From positions 31,546,844-31,610,843 of the forward strand of contig NC_088787.1 in the NCBI RefSeq assembly GCF_949628265.1: a DNA stretch of 64,000 nt, given 5' to 3'. The stretch is from Cloeon dipterum. Lineage: Eukaryota; Arthropoda; Insecta; Ephemeroptera; Baetidae. This document shows positions 23,893-34,576 of this stretch, piece after piece. A program made the translations under genes and the position numbers. A model generated the notes under the pieces. That model saw nothing but the letters and a program-made list of their open reading frames with translations. It had not been told where the DNA came from and searched no databases. Numbering within the stretch: the stretch's first letter is position 1; the number at the start of each line of letters is the position of its first letter.

Positions 23893-25092
23893 CACGGGGT
23901 AAGGCTCTAAAAGGGGTCGCACTTTATTCTCCCTTCCACGCGTGCCGCCTGTGACATCAGCAACGGAGACTCGGCCAATGAGCCAAAGGTGTCAAATCCT
24001 TTATTATTGGTCGGCTGGGCGTCGGAAATTGCATGAATTTAGTAGCATTCAAAAGCTACGCTCTTCCTCGACCAAACGCAACAAAAACGACATTCCGTTC
24101 TCGTTCAGGAGCCGCGCACACAGCGAGCAAAACGACGTCGGAATTTGATCTGTAATCCCACATGCCATGAATATCATTTTCTGCTCTGGGAAATTAAACG
24201 AGCTTTCCAGTGATTTTTTTTGCTCTTTTTATCCCTGTCCGAGGACCGGGAAGGGCGCGCACTGCACTGGCACGAATGCTGAAACCCGGGTGCCAATAAC
24301 ACCGCGAACGGATAACATGGGCGCGCAGGGCCCACTCAAGGGCCACTTGCCTCCGCACCGAGGACTGCATTGAAACGCTATCTAGACATTCGTCCCGTGA
24401 AGCCAAATCACGCATGCTGGAAAGGTGCAAACCAGCAAGTAGCGAGTCGGCGCCGGTGCGCCTCCCAGCCTGTCGAGCAATTTGAGCATTTCGAGTCACT
24501 AAACTAACCACTTTTGCAATGCGAGCCAACGAGCTGGTTTGGGAAAATTAAACGAGCTTTCCAGTGATGTGATTAAAAAATTTTGAAAATAGTTTTTTCA
24601 AATATCGATATTTTTTCAACTCCAAGTCTCGGGTTCTATTAACCATCAGAATTGCAAAACCTACGCGATCACCCCTGACGAGCTGAAGGGGTGCTTGCCC
24701 TCCGCCGCTTTTTTACTTTTATCGCTGGGGTTGACGAAGTATAGCAACTTAGGGGTGGAGGGTCGGCACCCCTAAACCTTCCAGTTCGTCAGGGGAGGTC
24801 GAGTTTAATCGTTGCAATAATAACGATATTTGAAAAATTCCTTTTATCTAACATTTTTCTGCGCGGAGATCGCTATTATTTGGAAAGTTTGAGGCCAACA
24901 AAATTTGTTAAGCACACTACTGGAAAGCTGGTTTAATTTCCAAGAAAATGATGATGATAAGTGGGGTTACAGATCAAAATTCCGACGTTGTTTTGCTCGC
25001 TGTGCGCGGCTCCCGAACGAGATTTCGTTTTTGTTGCGTTTGGTCGAGGAATAGTGTAGCCACTTCTTTTAGAGCCTTAGAAACACCCCGTG
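23893..25092. mobile_element. Non-autonomous inverted-repeat transposon with 10-bp TSD
   Basis: The element starts CACGGGGT and ends ACCCCGTG (with one further C before the final run), and is flanked on both sides by the identical 10-mer ATATAAACGT (23883-23892 and 25093-25102). The arms share AAGGCTCTAAAAG, CTCGACCAAACGCAACAAAA, GAGCCGCGCACA, GCGAGCAAAACGACGTCGGA and AACGAGCTTTCCAGTG, and meet near 24725. The inner halves are related to the 28794-30477 hairpin and so to family A. The left arm is longer because of extra segments, including 24215-24540. No transposase was found. A 10-bp duplication is compatible with Mutator-like elements, but the superfamily is not proven. Confidence 0.8.
24188..24568. 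repeat. 27-bp direct repeats around a 326-bp GC-rich insert
   Basis: The sequence GGGAAATTAAACGAGCTTTC(CAGTGAT) at 24188-24214 recurs almost unchanged at 24541-24568. The 326 bp between them are GC-rich and absent from the right arm of the same element. A minus-strand ORF of 111 codons crosses it without recognisable motifs. The structure suggests insertion or template-switch capture inside the transposon. Confidence 0.5.
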
Positions 25093-25102
25093 ATATAAAC
25101 GT

Positions 25103-25945
25103 ACATAAATAAATAGTGATTATGATGATAGTGTAATATGTTGAAATAGTCCAGGATAATAATGTTAAATAGCGCAAAATAAAATCGAGGTTGGTCATTC
25201 TTTATCATATTAAACTTCATTGTGGATGTGAATCAATCTGAAGTTTTATTGATTTCTTCATACCTTAATTATTCTCTTAACTTTTGACTTATAAATTCAA
25301 GGGATGACTCAGTAGCTCAGGTTGCATAATAAGTTCAAAGCTTTTTTGCACTCAAATAATTAATCTAATAATATACAAGGAATAAATAGAAAAAGATAAT
25401 TAAGTACAACTTTTGAAAACTGTAGAAAAACAGCCTCAGGGACATCTGGTAAGTAAATTAAAAAAAAGAGAGAGAAATACAAAAAAAATTTAAAATTAAT
25501 TCTAACATATGAAAGAAGATATAGGCTTTAATTAACAAGATTTGATTTTAATTAATATAATATCATAATTATTATGCACCTATTTTTCTAAACTGATATT
25601 TTTTTGGCCCTTATGCAATCTAATTTAGAATTGAAAAATCGAGCACGATTTTTGGCGGTGGCTCTATTTATGCCAGCACCAAAGACCTGTTTAAGAACAA
25701 TTAATCTGCAAACCAGGGCTAATATAGCCTAATGGGAAAGACACAATCCGACTGCGCAGCCCTGTCCAACAGTTAATAAAAATCCTAGACCCACGTGGGG
25801 GGCGTGTCATCAGCTGTATTCTTCTTGTATGTGTTAATGTGTTGACGGCTGCCTTTCGAGTTTCGAGGTCGAGTTCAGTCGCACTCTGTTACGTAAGATA
25901 CAATAAAATGCGGTCGGCGGTTTAGATTGACTGAAATCTGCGACA
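25103..25945. other. Intergenic DNA and COQ8 5' flank
   Basis: AT-rich up to about 25640. Closer to the gene there is an E-box palindrome CCACGTGG at about 25791-25798 and GC-richer leader sequence. No TATA box was obvious. No ORF is supported. Confidence 0.35.
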
Positions 25946-28367
25946 ATGGCGTTGGGGAAAGACGTGGCCGCCTTGATGCGCGGCCTGCAGCTGGTGGCCA
26001 AAGAGGCGGCCAAGTTGGGAGAGGCCGAATGTGCACGCCGGCTGGAAAACTCGAGCATTCGGGCCCTCTTGAACACGGAGGGTAAGAAGCTGAGCCAATG
26101 TCTGGCCGAGGCAGTTTCAACACCAAATTTACAGGTATGTACATCTACATAATTTATTGACACTAAATAATTTTAAATTCAATGCAGGATCGAATCGGCA
26201 AGGCTGCAGTTGAGACTGCAGAGAGGTCTCAAATGGTTGTGGAAGGACTCCGAGCGATGGCCTCGCACTACGCAGGAAAACCTTGTAGGTTTTCTTCAGG
26301 AATGAACTACAAAATAAATCTAAAACAAAAAATTAAATTTTAGACACTGCATCAGGGGGTGCAGCTCAAAGTTTGGAATCTCTGCAGGGTTTTAAAATTC
26401 CGGATGACCCGTTTGGGACGTTTCAAGAGTCGTTTGAAAAAATTACGCCAGTGAAAAATGAAGTCAAGAAAGATGAGCGAATTGTGAAAAGAACACCACC
26501 AAAACCGGTCGAGGAAGAACCAAAAGTTCCAAATATTCAAAAGCAATCGGTCAAAACTAAACCAAAAGTGAAAACAACGGTAAACACACTCGGTTCATTT
26601 TTGAATGTGGTTAAAAAATAAAGTTTCCTCTTTCGCAGCTGAGTGAAAACGCAAAACAACGAGCCGTCCCGTCGACTCGCATCGGCCGCTTGATATCCTT
26701 TGGAAGTCTGGCGGCCGGTCTTGGTGTTGGCACTGTGGCTGAGGCTTCGAGAAGAGCTCTGGGCCTGGCTGAAAAAAGTGGTCCAGTATTGGATGCCAGC
26801 TCCTTTCTCAGCGAGGCGAATGCTGAGAGAATCGTCAACACTTTGTGCAAAGTCAGAGGTGACCTTGAAAATTTCCTATTAATATCATTGGATCATTTTG
26901 CTAACTAAACAGGAGCCGCTCTGAAGATTGGACAAATTCTTAGCATTCAGGACAACAGTATCATCAGCCCTCAACTGCAAAAGGCCTTCGAAAGGGTTCG
27001 TCAGTCTGCAGATTTCATGCCGACCTGGCAAGTTGAAGTGAGTACATTTTTAAGAGATTAAAATTGTAATTACGCATTTGTTAAAATTTGGTATAAATAT
27101 ATATAGTTCAAATTTTAATTTTTCTATAAACAAAGTAACACAGAATCCTTTCGACGCCCTGTTTTTCCTTGCAGAAAGTGCTAGCGTCTGAGTTTGGGTC
27201 TGACTGGCGCTCTAAGGTGGCCTCATTTGAAACAAAACCTTTCGCGGCCGCCTCTATTGGGCAAGTGCACCTGGCGACCCTGCACGACGGCACGGACGTG
27301 GCCATGAAAATCCAGTATCCAGGCGTAGCAAAGGGAATTGAAAGCGACATCGACAACCTGGTGTCCCTTCTCAAAGTGTGGAAGATTTTCCCTGAAGGCT
27401 TGTTCATTGACAATTTGGTGGAAGTGGCTAAAAGGGAGCTGGCCTGGGAGGTCGACTACGAGCGGGAGGCGCAGTGCACCAAGCGCTACAGAGAAATGAT
27501 GGCCCCTTACCCTGAATACGTCGTGCCGAATGTTGTTGGTAGGGAGTTTGTTAAAATTATGTTAAACAGTTTTTTATTGTTCAATTGGTTTAGATGAGCT
27601 CTGCACGAAGCAAATTTTCACCAGTGAGCTGATAAGTGGAGTGCCGGTTGACCAGTGCGTAAATATGGACGAAGAGACGAGAAAGAGGATTGCAATGCTC
27701 ATTATGGAACTCACCCTGAAGGAGCTCTTTGAGTTTCGATACATGCAGACCGACCCGAACTGGTCCAACTTTTTCTATGATCCTGACACAGGAAGGGTAA
27801 TCAAAATCTCAGTTTATTTTAATATTATCATATTATATGCAGATACAATTTTAAATTTAATAATTTTCTTGCTCTCCTTTCGATAATTTAAAAAAAAATC
27901 GAATTTCCTCCTGTCTGATTAAATCAATAATTAATTTCCAGCTGTGTCTCTTGGATTTTGGCGCCACGAGAGAATACGACAAAGCCTTCATGGATATGTA
28001 CATCCAGGTTATCAAATCGGCAGCCGATGGAGACCGCGAGGGCGTGCTGAAAATGTCCCAGGCGATGGGATTCCTCACCGGCTACGAGTCGAAGGCCATG
28101 GAGAACGCTCACGTGGACACGGTCATGATTCTCGGGGAGACTTTCCGGTCGGACGAGCCTTTCAACTTCGGCCGGCAGAACACGACCCGGCGAGTTCAGT
28201 CGCAAGTGCCGACCATGTTGGCGCACCGCCTCTGTCCGCCGCCAGAGCAGATTTATTCGCTGCATAGAAAGCTGTCTGGTGTGTTTTTACTGTGCGCCAA
28301 ACTGAATGTAGCTATTTCCTGCAGGCCAATGCTCCAGAGAGTCTGGCTTGATTACAGATTTGGCTAG
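25946..28367 (+). CDS. COQ8: Atypical kinase COQ8 (ADCK3/4 family), mitochondrial
   Basis: Member of the UbiB/ABC1 atypical kinase-like family. In animals it sits in the mitochondrial inner membrane/matrix and supports assembly of the coenzyme Q biosynthetic complex through ATPase activity. Exons are 25946-26134, 26188-26284, 26344-26579, 26639-26858, 26913-27037, 27175-27538, 27594-27796 and 27942-28367; all phases agree, giving 619 residues, close to animal COQ8 length. Family landmarks are the KxGQ motif KIGQ (about 252-255), the Ala-rich loop AAASIGQVH (about 313-321) in place of a Gly-rich loop, the VAMK lysine (about 334), TDPNWSNF (Asp about 464, Asn about 469) and DFG (483-485). The N-terminus is an amphipathic helix with few acidic residues at first, consistent with import. 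Reading through the GTGTGTT after 28275 gives the family's usual C-terminal LHRKLSG...LLCAKL segment, so no intron is placed there. Confidence 0.95.
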
Positions 28368-28793
28368 TTTAGCCACTTGTTTTGCTTCGATAATATGTGA
28401 TAATATTTAATTTATTATAGAGATAAACTGGTGCTGTAGATTTATTAAAAAAATTTGTATAAAAATCATTTTCTTACCGTTTTATTATGAATTTCTTTTA
28501 TACTCTGATACATTTTGTTGAAAATCTAGAACCATTTTTCTATTTTCCCGCCTGATTCCTAAATTCTGGGACTTTCTCGTAGTAAAAATAAAATTTGTAT
28601 ACCATCCAGTATTATATAGAGTACGCAGAGTAAAAGTGTGTCATCACAAATATCATGAAAATTAGATTTATAAGTTCATTTTGAATATATTTTACTACGT
28701 TAAATCCCTCACAATCAGAGATGCCGGCGAATTCTGAAGACAGTATAGCAGTGATTGTCTTGGAAGAGTGGAGGAATTCCCCATCTGACATAA
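28368..28793 (+). other. COQ8 3' UTR / intergenic
   Basis: AT-rich. AATAAA at 28587-28592 is a possible polyadenylation signal for COQ8. Nothing else was recognised before the inverted repeat begins. Confidence 0.4.
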
Positions 28794-30477
28794 GACGATT
28801 TTCGCGATAGGATTAAGGCTAATTGTCAATTTTTTCCGACTTTATTTGCCCATCCTGAATTTTACATATGTTGTTAGGGATGTTTCATAGTGTGTAACCT
28901 GAAATTTTGAGCAAAAAATTCGGGGGCTTTTGTTGGGAAATCGCGATTTTCGAAAATTGAAAACTTCAGATAGTAAATCCGAAATATCAAGGTATCTTCG
29001 GTCCAGATTGGAATTTCGATGTGGTTTTTTCACCTCCAGGCGTAACTTTTTGAGTAGAACATGTTTGCCATTGATCAAAAATTTGTAGGTCAAAGGTCAA
29101 GGTCACAAATTCGCATGCCAAATGTTTGGTTAAAAATATCGCAAAATACGCCCCCTCGGATTTTTTTCATGAAAACGTAAAAAATGTAGCCCTGAATGCG
29201 TAGAATTGAATGGTGAAGAGAAATCGATGGGCACTCTCATAGATCGCGAGATATATTGAATTTAAGGATTCGTGTCGAGCGTCCGGCACGACGACAACAT
29301 CATCCGCCGATTTTACTTTCGTAATTTACGTCGCAATTTGATCTGTAACCCCACATGTTATGCATATGATTACCTAGAAAAATAAACGAGCTTTCCAGTG
29401 GTGTGTTTAAAATTTTTCTTGGTCTCAAACTTTTCAAGTAATAGCGGCGCGCGAAAAGAAAATATAAAATTTTCAAATATTGACATTTTTGCAAATCTCA
29501 AAACTCGGGTTCTAATAATCAGAATTGCAAAAACTACCCACCGTTGGACTCGTCTCGACCTTCCCTAACCAGCTAAAAGGTTTAGGGGTGCTTTTACCCC
29601 CTACCCCTAAGTTTATATACTTAAACCCCCCTTAAAAAAAAGTAAAAAAAGTGTAGCATCTTAGGGGTAGGGGGTAAAAGCACTCCTAAACCTTTTAGCT
29701 GGTTAGGGTAGGTCGAGACGAGTTCAACGGTGGGTAGTTTTTGCAATTCTGATGATTAGAACCCGAGTTTTGAGATTTGCAAAAATGTCAATATTTGAAA
29801 ATTTTATATTTTCTTTTCGCGCGCCGCTATTACTTGAAAAGTTTGAGACCAAGAAAAATTTTAAACACACCACTGGAAAGCTCGTTTATTTTTCTAAGTA
29901 ATCATATGCATAACATGTGGGGTTACAGATCAAATTGCGACGTAAATTACGAAAGTAAAATCGGCGGATGATGTTGTCGTCGTGCCGGACGCTCGACACG
30001 AATCCTTAATTTCAATATATCTCGCGATCTATGAGAGTGCCCATCGATTTCTCTTCACCATTCAATTCTACGCATTCAGGGCTACATTTTTTACGTTTTC
30101 ATGAAAAAAATCCGAGGGGGCGTATTTTGCGATATTTTTAACCAAACATTTGGCATGCGAATTTGTGACCTTGACCTTTGACCTACAAATTTTTGATCAA
30201 TGGCAAACATGTTCTACTCGAAAAGTTACGCCTGGAGGTGAAAAAACCACATCGAAATTCCAATCTGGACCGAAGATACCTTGATATTTCGGATTTACTA
30301 TCTGAAGTTTTCAATTTTCGAAAATCGCGATTTCCCAACAAATGCCCCCGAATTTTTTGCTCAAAATTTCAGGTTACACACTATGAAACATCCCTAACAA
30401 CATATGTAAAATTCAGGATGGGCAAATAAAGTCGGGAAAAATTGACAATTAGCCTTAATTCTATCGCGAAAATCGTC
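28794..30477. repeat. Near-perfect long inverted repeat (two 817-bp arms)
   Basis: The arms 28794-29610 and 29661-30477 are reverse complements with no indel (the coordinates sum to 59271 throughout where checked) and only scattered substitutions. They are separated by a 50-bp loop. Mirrored ORFs of 83 and 64 codons in the two arms differ at only one to two residues each. Both ends read GACGATTTTCGCGATAG, and the four bases ATAA occur immediately outside each end, a possible target duplication. The inner arm carries family A blocks and AGGTCA clusters (29087-29105, mirrored at 30166-30184). It has no transposase and is non-autonomous. The small ORFs are not considered genes. Confidence 0.9.
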
Positions 30478-31101
30478 ATAACCATGCAACGTGTGCTGCT
30501 TGGTTATGTTTATGTGATTTAGAGTAGAGTAAGGAGAGTCTCCTTAATTTAGAGTCCTAAAGGACTCTAATGTGATTGCATGCGGAATAGGCAATTGGAG
30601 GGGGAAAGAGTGGGCGATATATCATTCACTCTTCTCCCTCCACTCGTAAGGGGCAACCTTTCTGCGTTTCTCCGCTCTTCACACTACTCCAGCTGGCTGG
30701 AGGGAGGAGGGACTGGTTGGCGGACGGCTTGACAGAATTTTAAATTTGAATACTGTTAGCGCAAGCGCAAAAACCAAATGGAAAAAAATATTGATAAAAA
30801 GTGAAAAAACGAAAAAGATAAATCAGCTTGTTTAATCTTATTTTATATTTTTTATTGTTCTCATCACATTATATCATTTAACAGAGTAAAAACCTGAGCT
30901 AAAATTTTTTAAATAAAATAACCTGCATTTTGTCCATGCTCTGAACGTCATCTGAACTAGTCTCAACACGCTGCATTGGTATGCAGAATGCAAAAATAGT
31001 TGAGTCGAGCTGTTGCAGAAGTGCAGCAGCAGCACCGTCGCTCGCTGCTTTCGTTTCGCTAGTGACGTCACTCTGCGAGTGACAGTCAGCACCAGCAGCA
31101 G
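30478..31101 (+). promoter_or_regulatory. FBXO33 upstream region with CRE
   Basis: A palindromic CRE, TGACGTCA, lies at 31063-31070, about 30 bp before the FBXO33 start codon and set in GC-rich sequence with CAGCAGCAG runs. Further upstream there is a perfect short hairpin (TTAGAGTCCT at 30549-30558 against AGGACTCTAA at 30561-30570). No TATA box was seen in the proximal part. Confidence 0.45.
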
Positions 31102-33527
31102 ATGAGCAGGCGAGAATCGGCGGAGTTGGGCAACAAACAAATGGCTGGGCAATGGGAACGGGTGCCCAGCGTCGTTTTGCACGAGATTTACCTGCTGTTG
31201 CCGACGGCGGACCAGCTGCGTGCGTCGGCGACATGTCGACACTGGCGTCAGGTGTTTTACCAGTCGTTCTCGCCCTCCAAGGTCACCCTCAGGGTGCGCG
31301 CGGGCGACCAGAATAGCTGCGAGCGCAGCATCTTCCTGGCCAGCTGCTGGGGCAACAAACTGCGCCACGCAGTCACCGAATTCGACTCGGCCAAGGACGG
31401 CGTGGCCGAAATTGTGGCCGACCTGCTGCTGCTGCTCGCTGAAAAGGGCTGTCAACTCCGCTCGATCGCCCTGCGCCCCTCGTACTGTCGCCTACTCGTG
31501 CCCCATCGACAGCCCACCTTCCTCGACAGGTACGTTCTCGCCGCGACATTGACATTCCAGGGTGGTTTTTGCGTTTTTTAGCCAATGACGCGTTATCTTT
31601 TAAAGTTGTAACATTGTTCTCGGAGAAATCTGCTGCGCGGTGCGAATTTCATTTCGCGCACATAGATACACGTTGTATGCACTTTCTCCTGCTTGTCATC
31701 GAGTTACACCGCTGTATTTGCGTTGCAGAATTATTTATGGATGTGAAACTAATTAAAAAGAAAGAATGAGTGGCACACTTTCCGGTAATTTCCTGTTTAT
31801 TTCTGCTCTGAACAGGCGAATAATGGAACCTCTGCGAAGCATAATTTCAAAAAGTAAGCGGCTCGAATTAGTCAACCTAGGCGGTCTCGAGGACCTGGCA
31901 CCGTACCTGAGCGAGCTGTTGCAAGTGCTGGCCGTGTGCCACGGCAAACACCTGCGAACCCTGCATGCCAACACCCTGAAAGCGATTCCTCAAGTCTACA
32001 AGATATACGACCTGGATCCAGGTCACTTCTCCAGGTTCACCGCCCTGACCGAACTTAGTCTTGACTACGACTACTTGACCGATAAGATGCTGCAAACTCT
32101 CTCAGGTCAGGGCAAGGACCTCAGGGTGCTGAATGTGTTCGTGCATGGCGTCGACGAGGACTTGCTGCCGCCTTCGAACCAAAGCTGGACAGCTTTCAGC
32201 AAACAAAAGTGAGTTTTTAAAGGATATGTGCGTCGAAAAAATTTTAATTGGATATTTTAAGCTAAAAATTCTGAAAGTCTGAGTGACGTGTGAATTTTTT
32301 GAATCGGTCTCCGCGTTGAGCCATTAAACACTAGACTAAGGGAGCGGCCATGTTGTGACGTCATCAGTGTCATGGCCGCTGATGTTCATTCAGGTTTTAA
32401 AAGCATGATGGCTGAGTTAGTAAAATTGACGCATCCCTGAGGAATGATGACGTCACATGATGACCAGCGCTGAGACTGATTCCAAAAATTTCAAAACTCA
32501 TTTTTAATGGCTTTCATGAATGTCGGAAAACCTTTAAATTTGTTATACAAATGCTGAATGTCAGGGTGGCGTTGGAATTGTTGTGAACAAAGTTTGCCGC
32601 TTTCTTTGATAGCGCTTGACTGCTTAACGGGAAGACTTGCTTCAAAAATTCCAACGGCATTCTGATTTTCAGAATATTCTACTCCCCTCAAAAAAATTAT
32701 TTTATTTAAACCTACATTTCCTTTAATATTCAAAATTTGACAGTGAAAACTGTGAACTCCGGCTGTGCTTGTTATTCTCCTGCGAAGCGGTTGAATTCCT
32801 TTCCTCTGGTCTTCTGCAACCTTCAATGCCACTGACCCAGTTGAAAGTTCTATTTTGTGAGATGGTGCGTATCTTAGAGAATTTAATATATTTTAAAATA
32901 ATAATTTTTAAAATTAATTCATCAGATCAGTGTAGAAGCGTTGCATCTGTTGTACGACTGGTACTGGTCAAAACTGACCAGCCTCTGGTGGATCGACGTG
33001 GCGGACGAAAATGCTCCTCTCGACGCGCTTGAAATTTCCTTTGGGCAGCCGCATCCTCTGGTTATGGTCGCTTGGCGTTGTGTCAACTTGCGCGAGCTCG
33101 TTGTTATCGGTACTCAAGCTCGCATTGTCAAAGGCACGCATTTCATCGCTTGTTTATAGGTTATGATCTGTTGGATGACAACATTATCGCTATCTCCCGA
33201 CTCAGAGGCGCACTTTTGAAACGCCTTGACATTCCTGAGAGCAACATTTTCTTTGACGAAATTCCAGATGGCTCGCCGCATGATGCGAAAGTCAAGGTAT
33301 TCATTTTTACTTCCTTGATTTTAAGAAGTTAAAAAAGGATGATTGGTTTACATTTTGAAGCCAGAAAGAATAATTTTTTTATTTTGTTCCAGCTGGTTGA
33401 GGAAGTGAGTGATTCGTTGCAGCGAAAATGGGCGCCGCTGTCAAACAAAGACATGCCGGCAGCTCTGGTCAACCCGTCGCTGGAAAGTGCCATCGAGTTT
33501 GCGCTGGCCTGCACGCAGCCGCACTAA
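31102..33527 (+). CDS. FBXO33: FBXO33-like F-box/LRR protein
   Basis: Substrate-binding adaptor of an SCF (SKP1-CUL1-F-box) ubiquitin ligase; vertebrate FBXO33 is reported to target YB-1. Exons are 31102-31529, 31816-32208, 32744-32864, 32926-33109, 33160-33296 and 33393-33527; phases agree, giving 465 residues. The F-box lies at about residues 20-55 (VPSVVLHEIYLLLPTADQLR then ASATCRHWR), followed by leucine-rich-repeat-like segments. The C-terminal part has HPLVMVAWRCVNL and NIIAISRLRGALLK, which correspond to DPLVLLAWRCTKL and LIAIARLRGSDLK as I remember vertebrate FBXO33; that similarity decides the family. A second in-frame ATG (31141) could also serve as the start. It lies between a large hairpin repeat and p66 on the same strand. 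Confidence 0.88.
32266..32510. repeat. Small fold-back element in FBXO33 intron 2
   Basis: Inverted segments are present: TGTGACGTCATCA at 32354-32366 against TGATGACGTCACA at 32445-32457 is an exact 13-bp match. The outer parts (TGAATCGGTCTCCGCGTTGA near 32299 against GCGCTGAGACTGATTCCA near 32468) are imperfect complements. It is a MITE-like hairpin that carries two CRE-type TGACGTCA sites inside the intron. Confidence 0.5.
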
Positions 33528-34291
33528 CACAGCTTTTCGAATTACCTCTTTGCGAATCAGGCCGTTAGTTGTTTTACGAATCAAGCCAAATTATTTTTCT
33601 AACTACGAGCAACAAGAGAGAAGCGGTCGTCGGAGATTTTATTAGTCGCGTTCGCACTAAGCAAATTGCCAACAACTCTAAGAAACAAACCATTGTGAAG
33701 ATAGTAACACCAGCTGTGATATCTGAGGCTCTCCCAACGATTAAGTTAACATACAAACCGCTCAGAATAAGCGAAGCCTAGTTTTGTAACGCGCGAGAGA
33801 GCTAAAAGAGACTGCAACCACCGAGCGAAATTTACATTTGCGTCGCCCTGACTTGCCAACTTAGTCACTTTCAAGGTACTTATTACCACGAGCCAGGCGC
33901 ACACTTCGTAGGGTAAATAGTCAGTCGATTGTACTCGCCGGCCGTCGGTGTGAAGATTGAGAACGATTTAACAGAGTTTAATTATACAAAGAAACCGTGT
34001 TGCCAGCGCACACACTAAACCCGGCTGGAGTCAACCAGTTTTCACATTCCAGATGAGAAAGAGAAACGGTGCAAAAACATTCACAAAATAGCTCATCTAT
34101 TTTATTAATCTATTCTTAACTTGTTCGATTGCTTCTAATTTTTAAACAAACTCGACATCAGGTGATCAATATTTTATCCTTTTTGGGGAGGCAGAAAATT
34201 AGACCTGCGTTTATTAGCTATTTAGAAGCGAGAAATCTCTGCACAAATATCGAGATTCGCCAAGACACTCAAGCTGAAAATGTGATGAAAC
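33528..34291 (+). other. FBXO33 3' UTR / intergenic
   Basis: No further gene was recognised. Short ORFs on both strands are of random character. No strong AATAAA occurs close to the stop. One lies at about 35096-35101, beyond the family B element, so the 3' UTR may be long. Confidence 0.3.
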
Positions 34292-34576
34292 TTGGAATGA
34301 CACTGTCAATCGATTCCTGAGGATCGAATCGGGTCGGAAAGTCAACAAAACAAGCCGAAAATCGACGAAAATGTTAAAACCCTATTTTACTTTGGCGGTT
34401 TTTCTTTTGAACCTGGTCACAGGAACCAATCAGAGAGGGCAACTCCCTGGTCTGATTGGTCGCTGGCTAGGTTCAAACCAATACCCGCCAAAGTAGCATT
34501 ATAAATTATTTTCGGCACGTCCTGACCTGATTCAAGCCTCAGGAATCGATTGAAACTGTCAAAAATACAATTCCAA
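34292..34576. repeat. Family B hairpin MITE, compact copy
   Basis: The ends are TTGGAAT and ATTCCAA. Arms contain CAATCGATTCCTGAGG against CCTCAGGAATCGATTG, TACTTTGGCGG against CCGCCAAAGTA, and AACCAATCAGAGAG against TCTGATTGGT. The whole 285 bp can fold on itself. No ORF is present. Related copies lie at 36200, 48937, 50123, 53090 and 57519. Confidence 0.7.

Noticed and set aside
25312-25355. tRNA-like stretch with AGTAGCTCAGGTTG and GTTCAAAGC
   Set aside because: It has a superficial A-box/B-box resemblance only. The spacing is too short, and no acceptor stem or anticodon arm forms.
28275-28323. Apparent donor (GTGTGTTT) and acceptor (TCCTGCAG) near the COQ8 C-terminus
   Set aside because: Unspliced reading gives the conserved COQ8 C-terminal segment HRKLSG...LLCAKL. 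Splicing would remove it.
28842-30429. Mirrored 83- and 64-codon ORFs in the arms of the long hairpin
   Set aside because: They are the same sequence read in opposite arms. They show no domain, a length expected by chance and no start context, and are explained by the inverted repeat.
30899-31585. 193-, 111- and 70-codon antisense ORFs over FBXO33 exon 1
   Set aside because: They are shadows of the F-box exon. The plus frame is supported by the F-box and by six phased exons.
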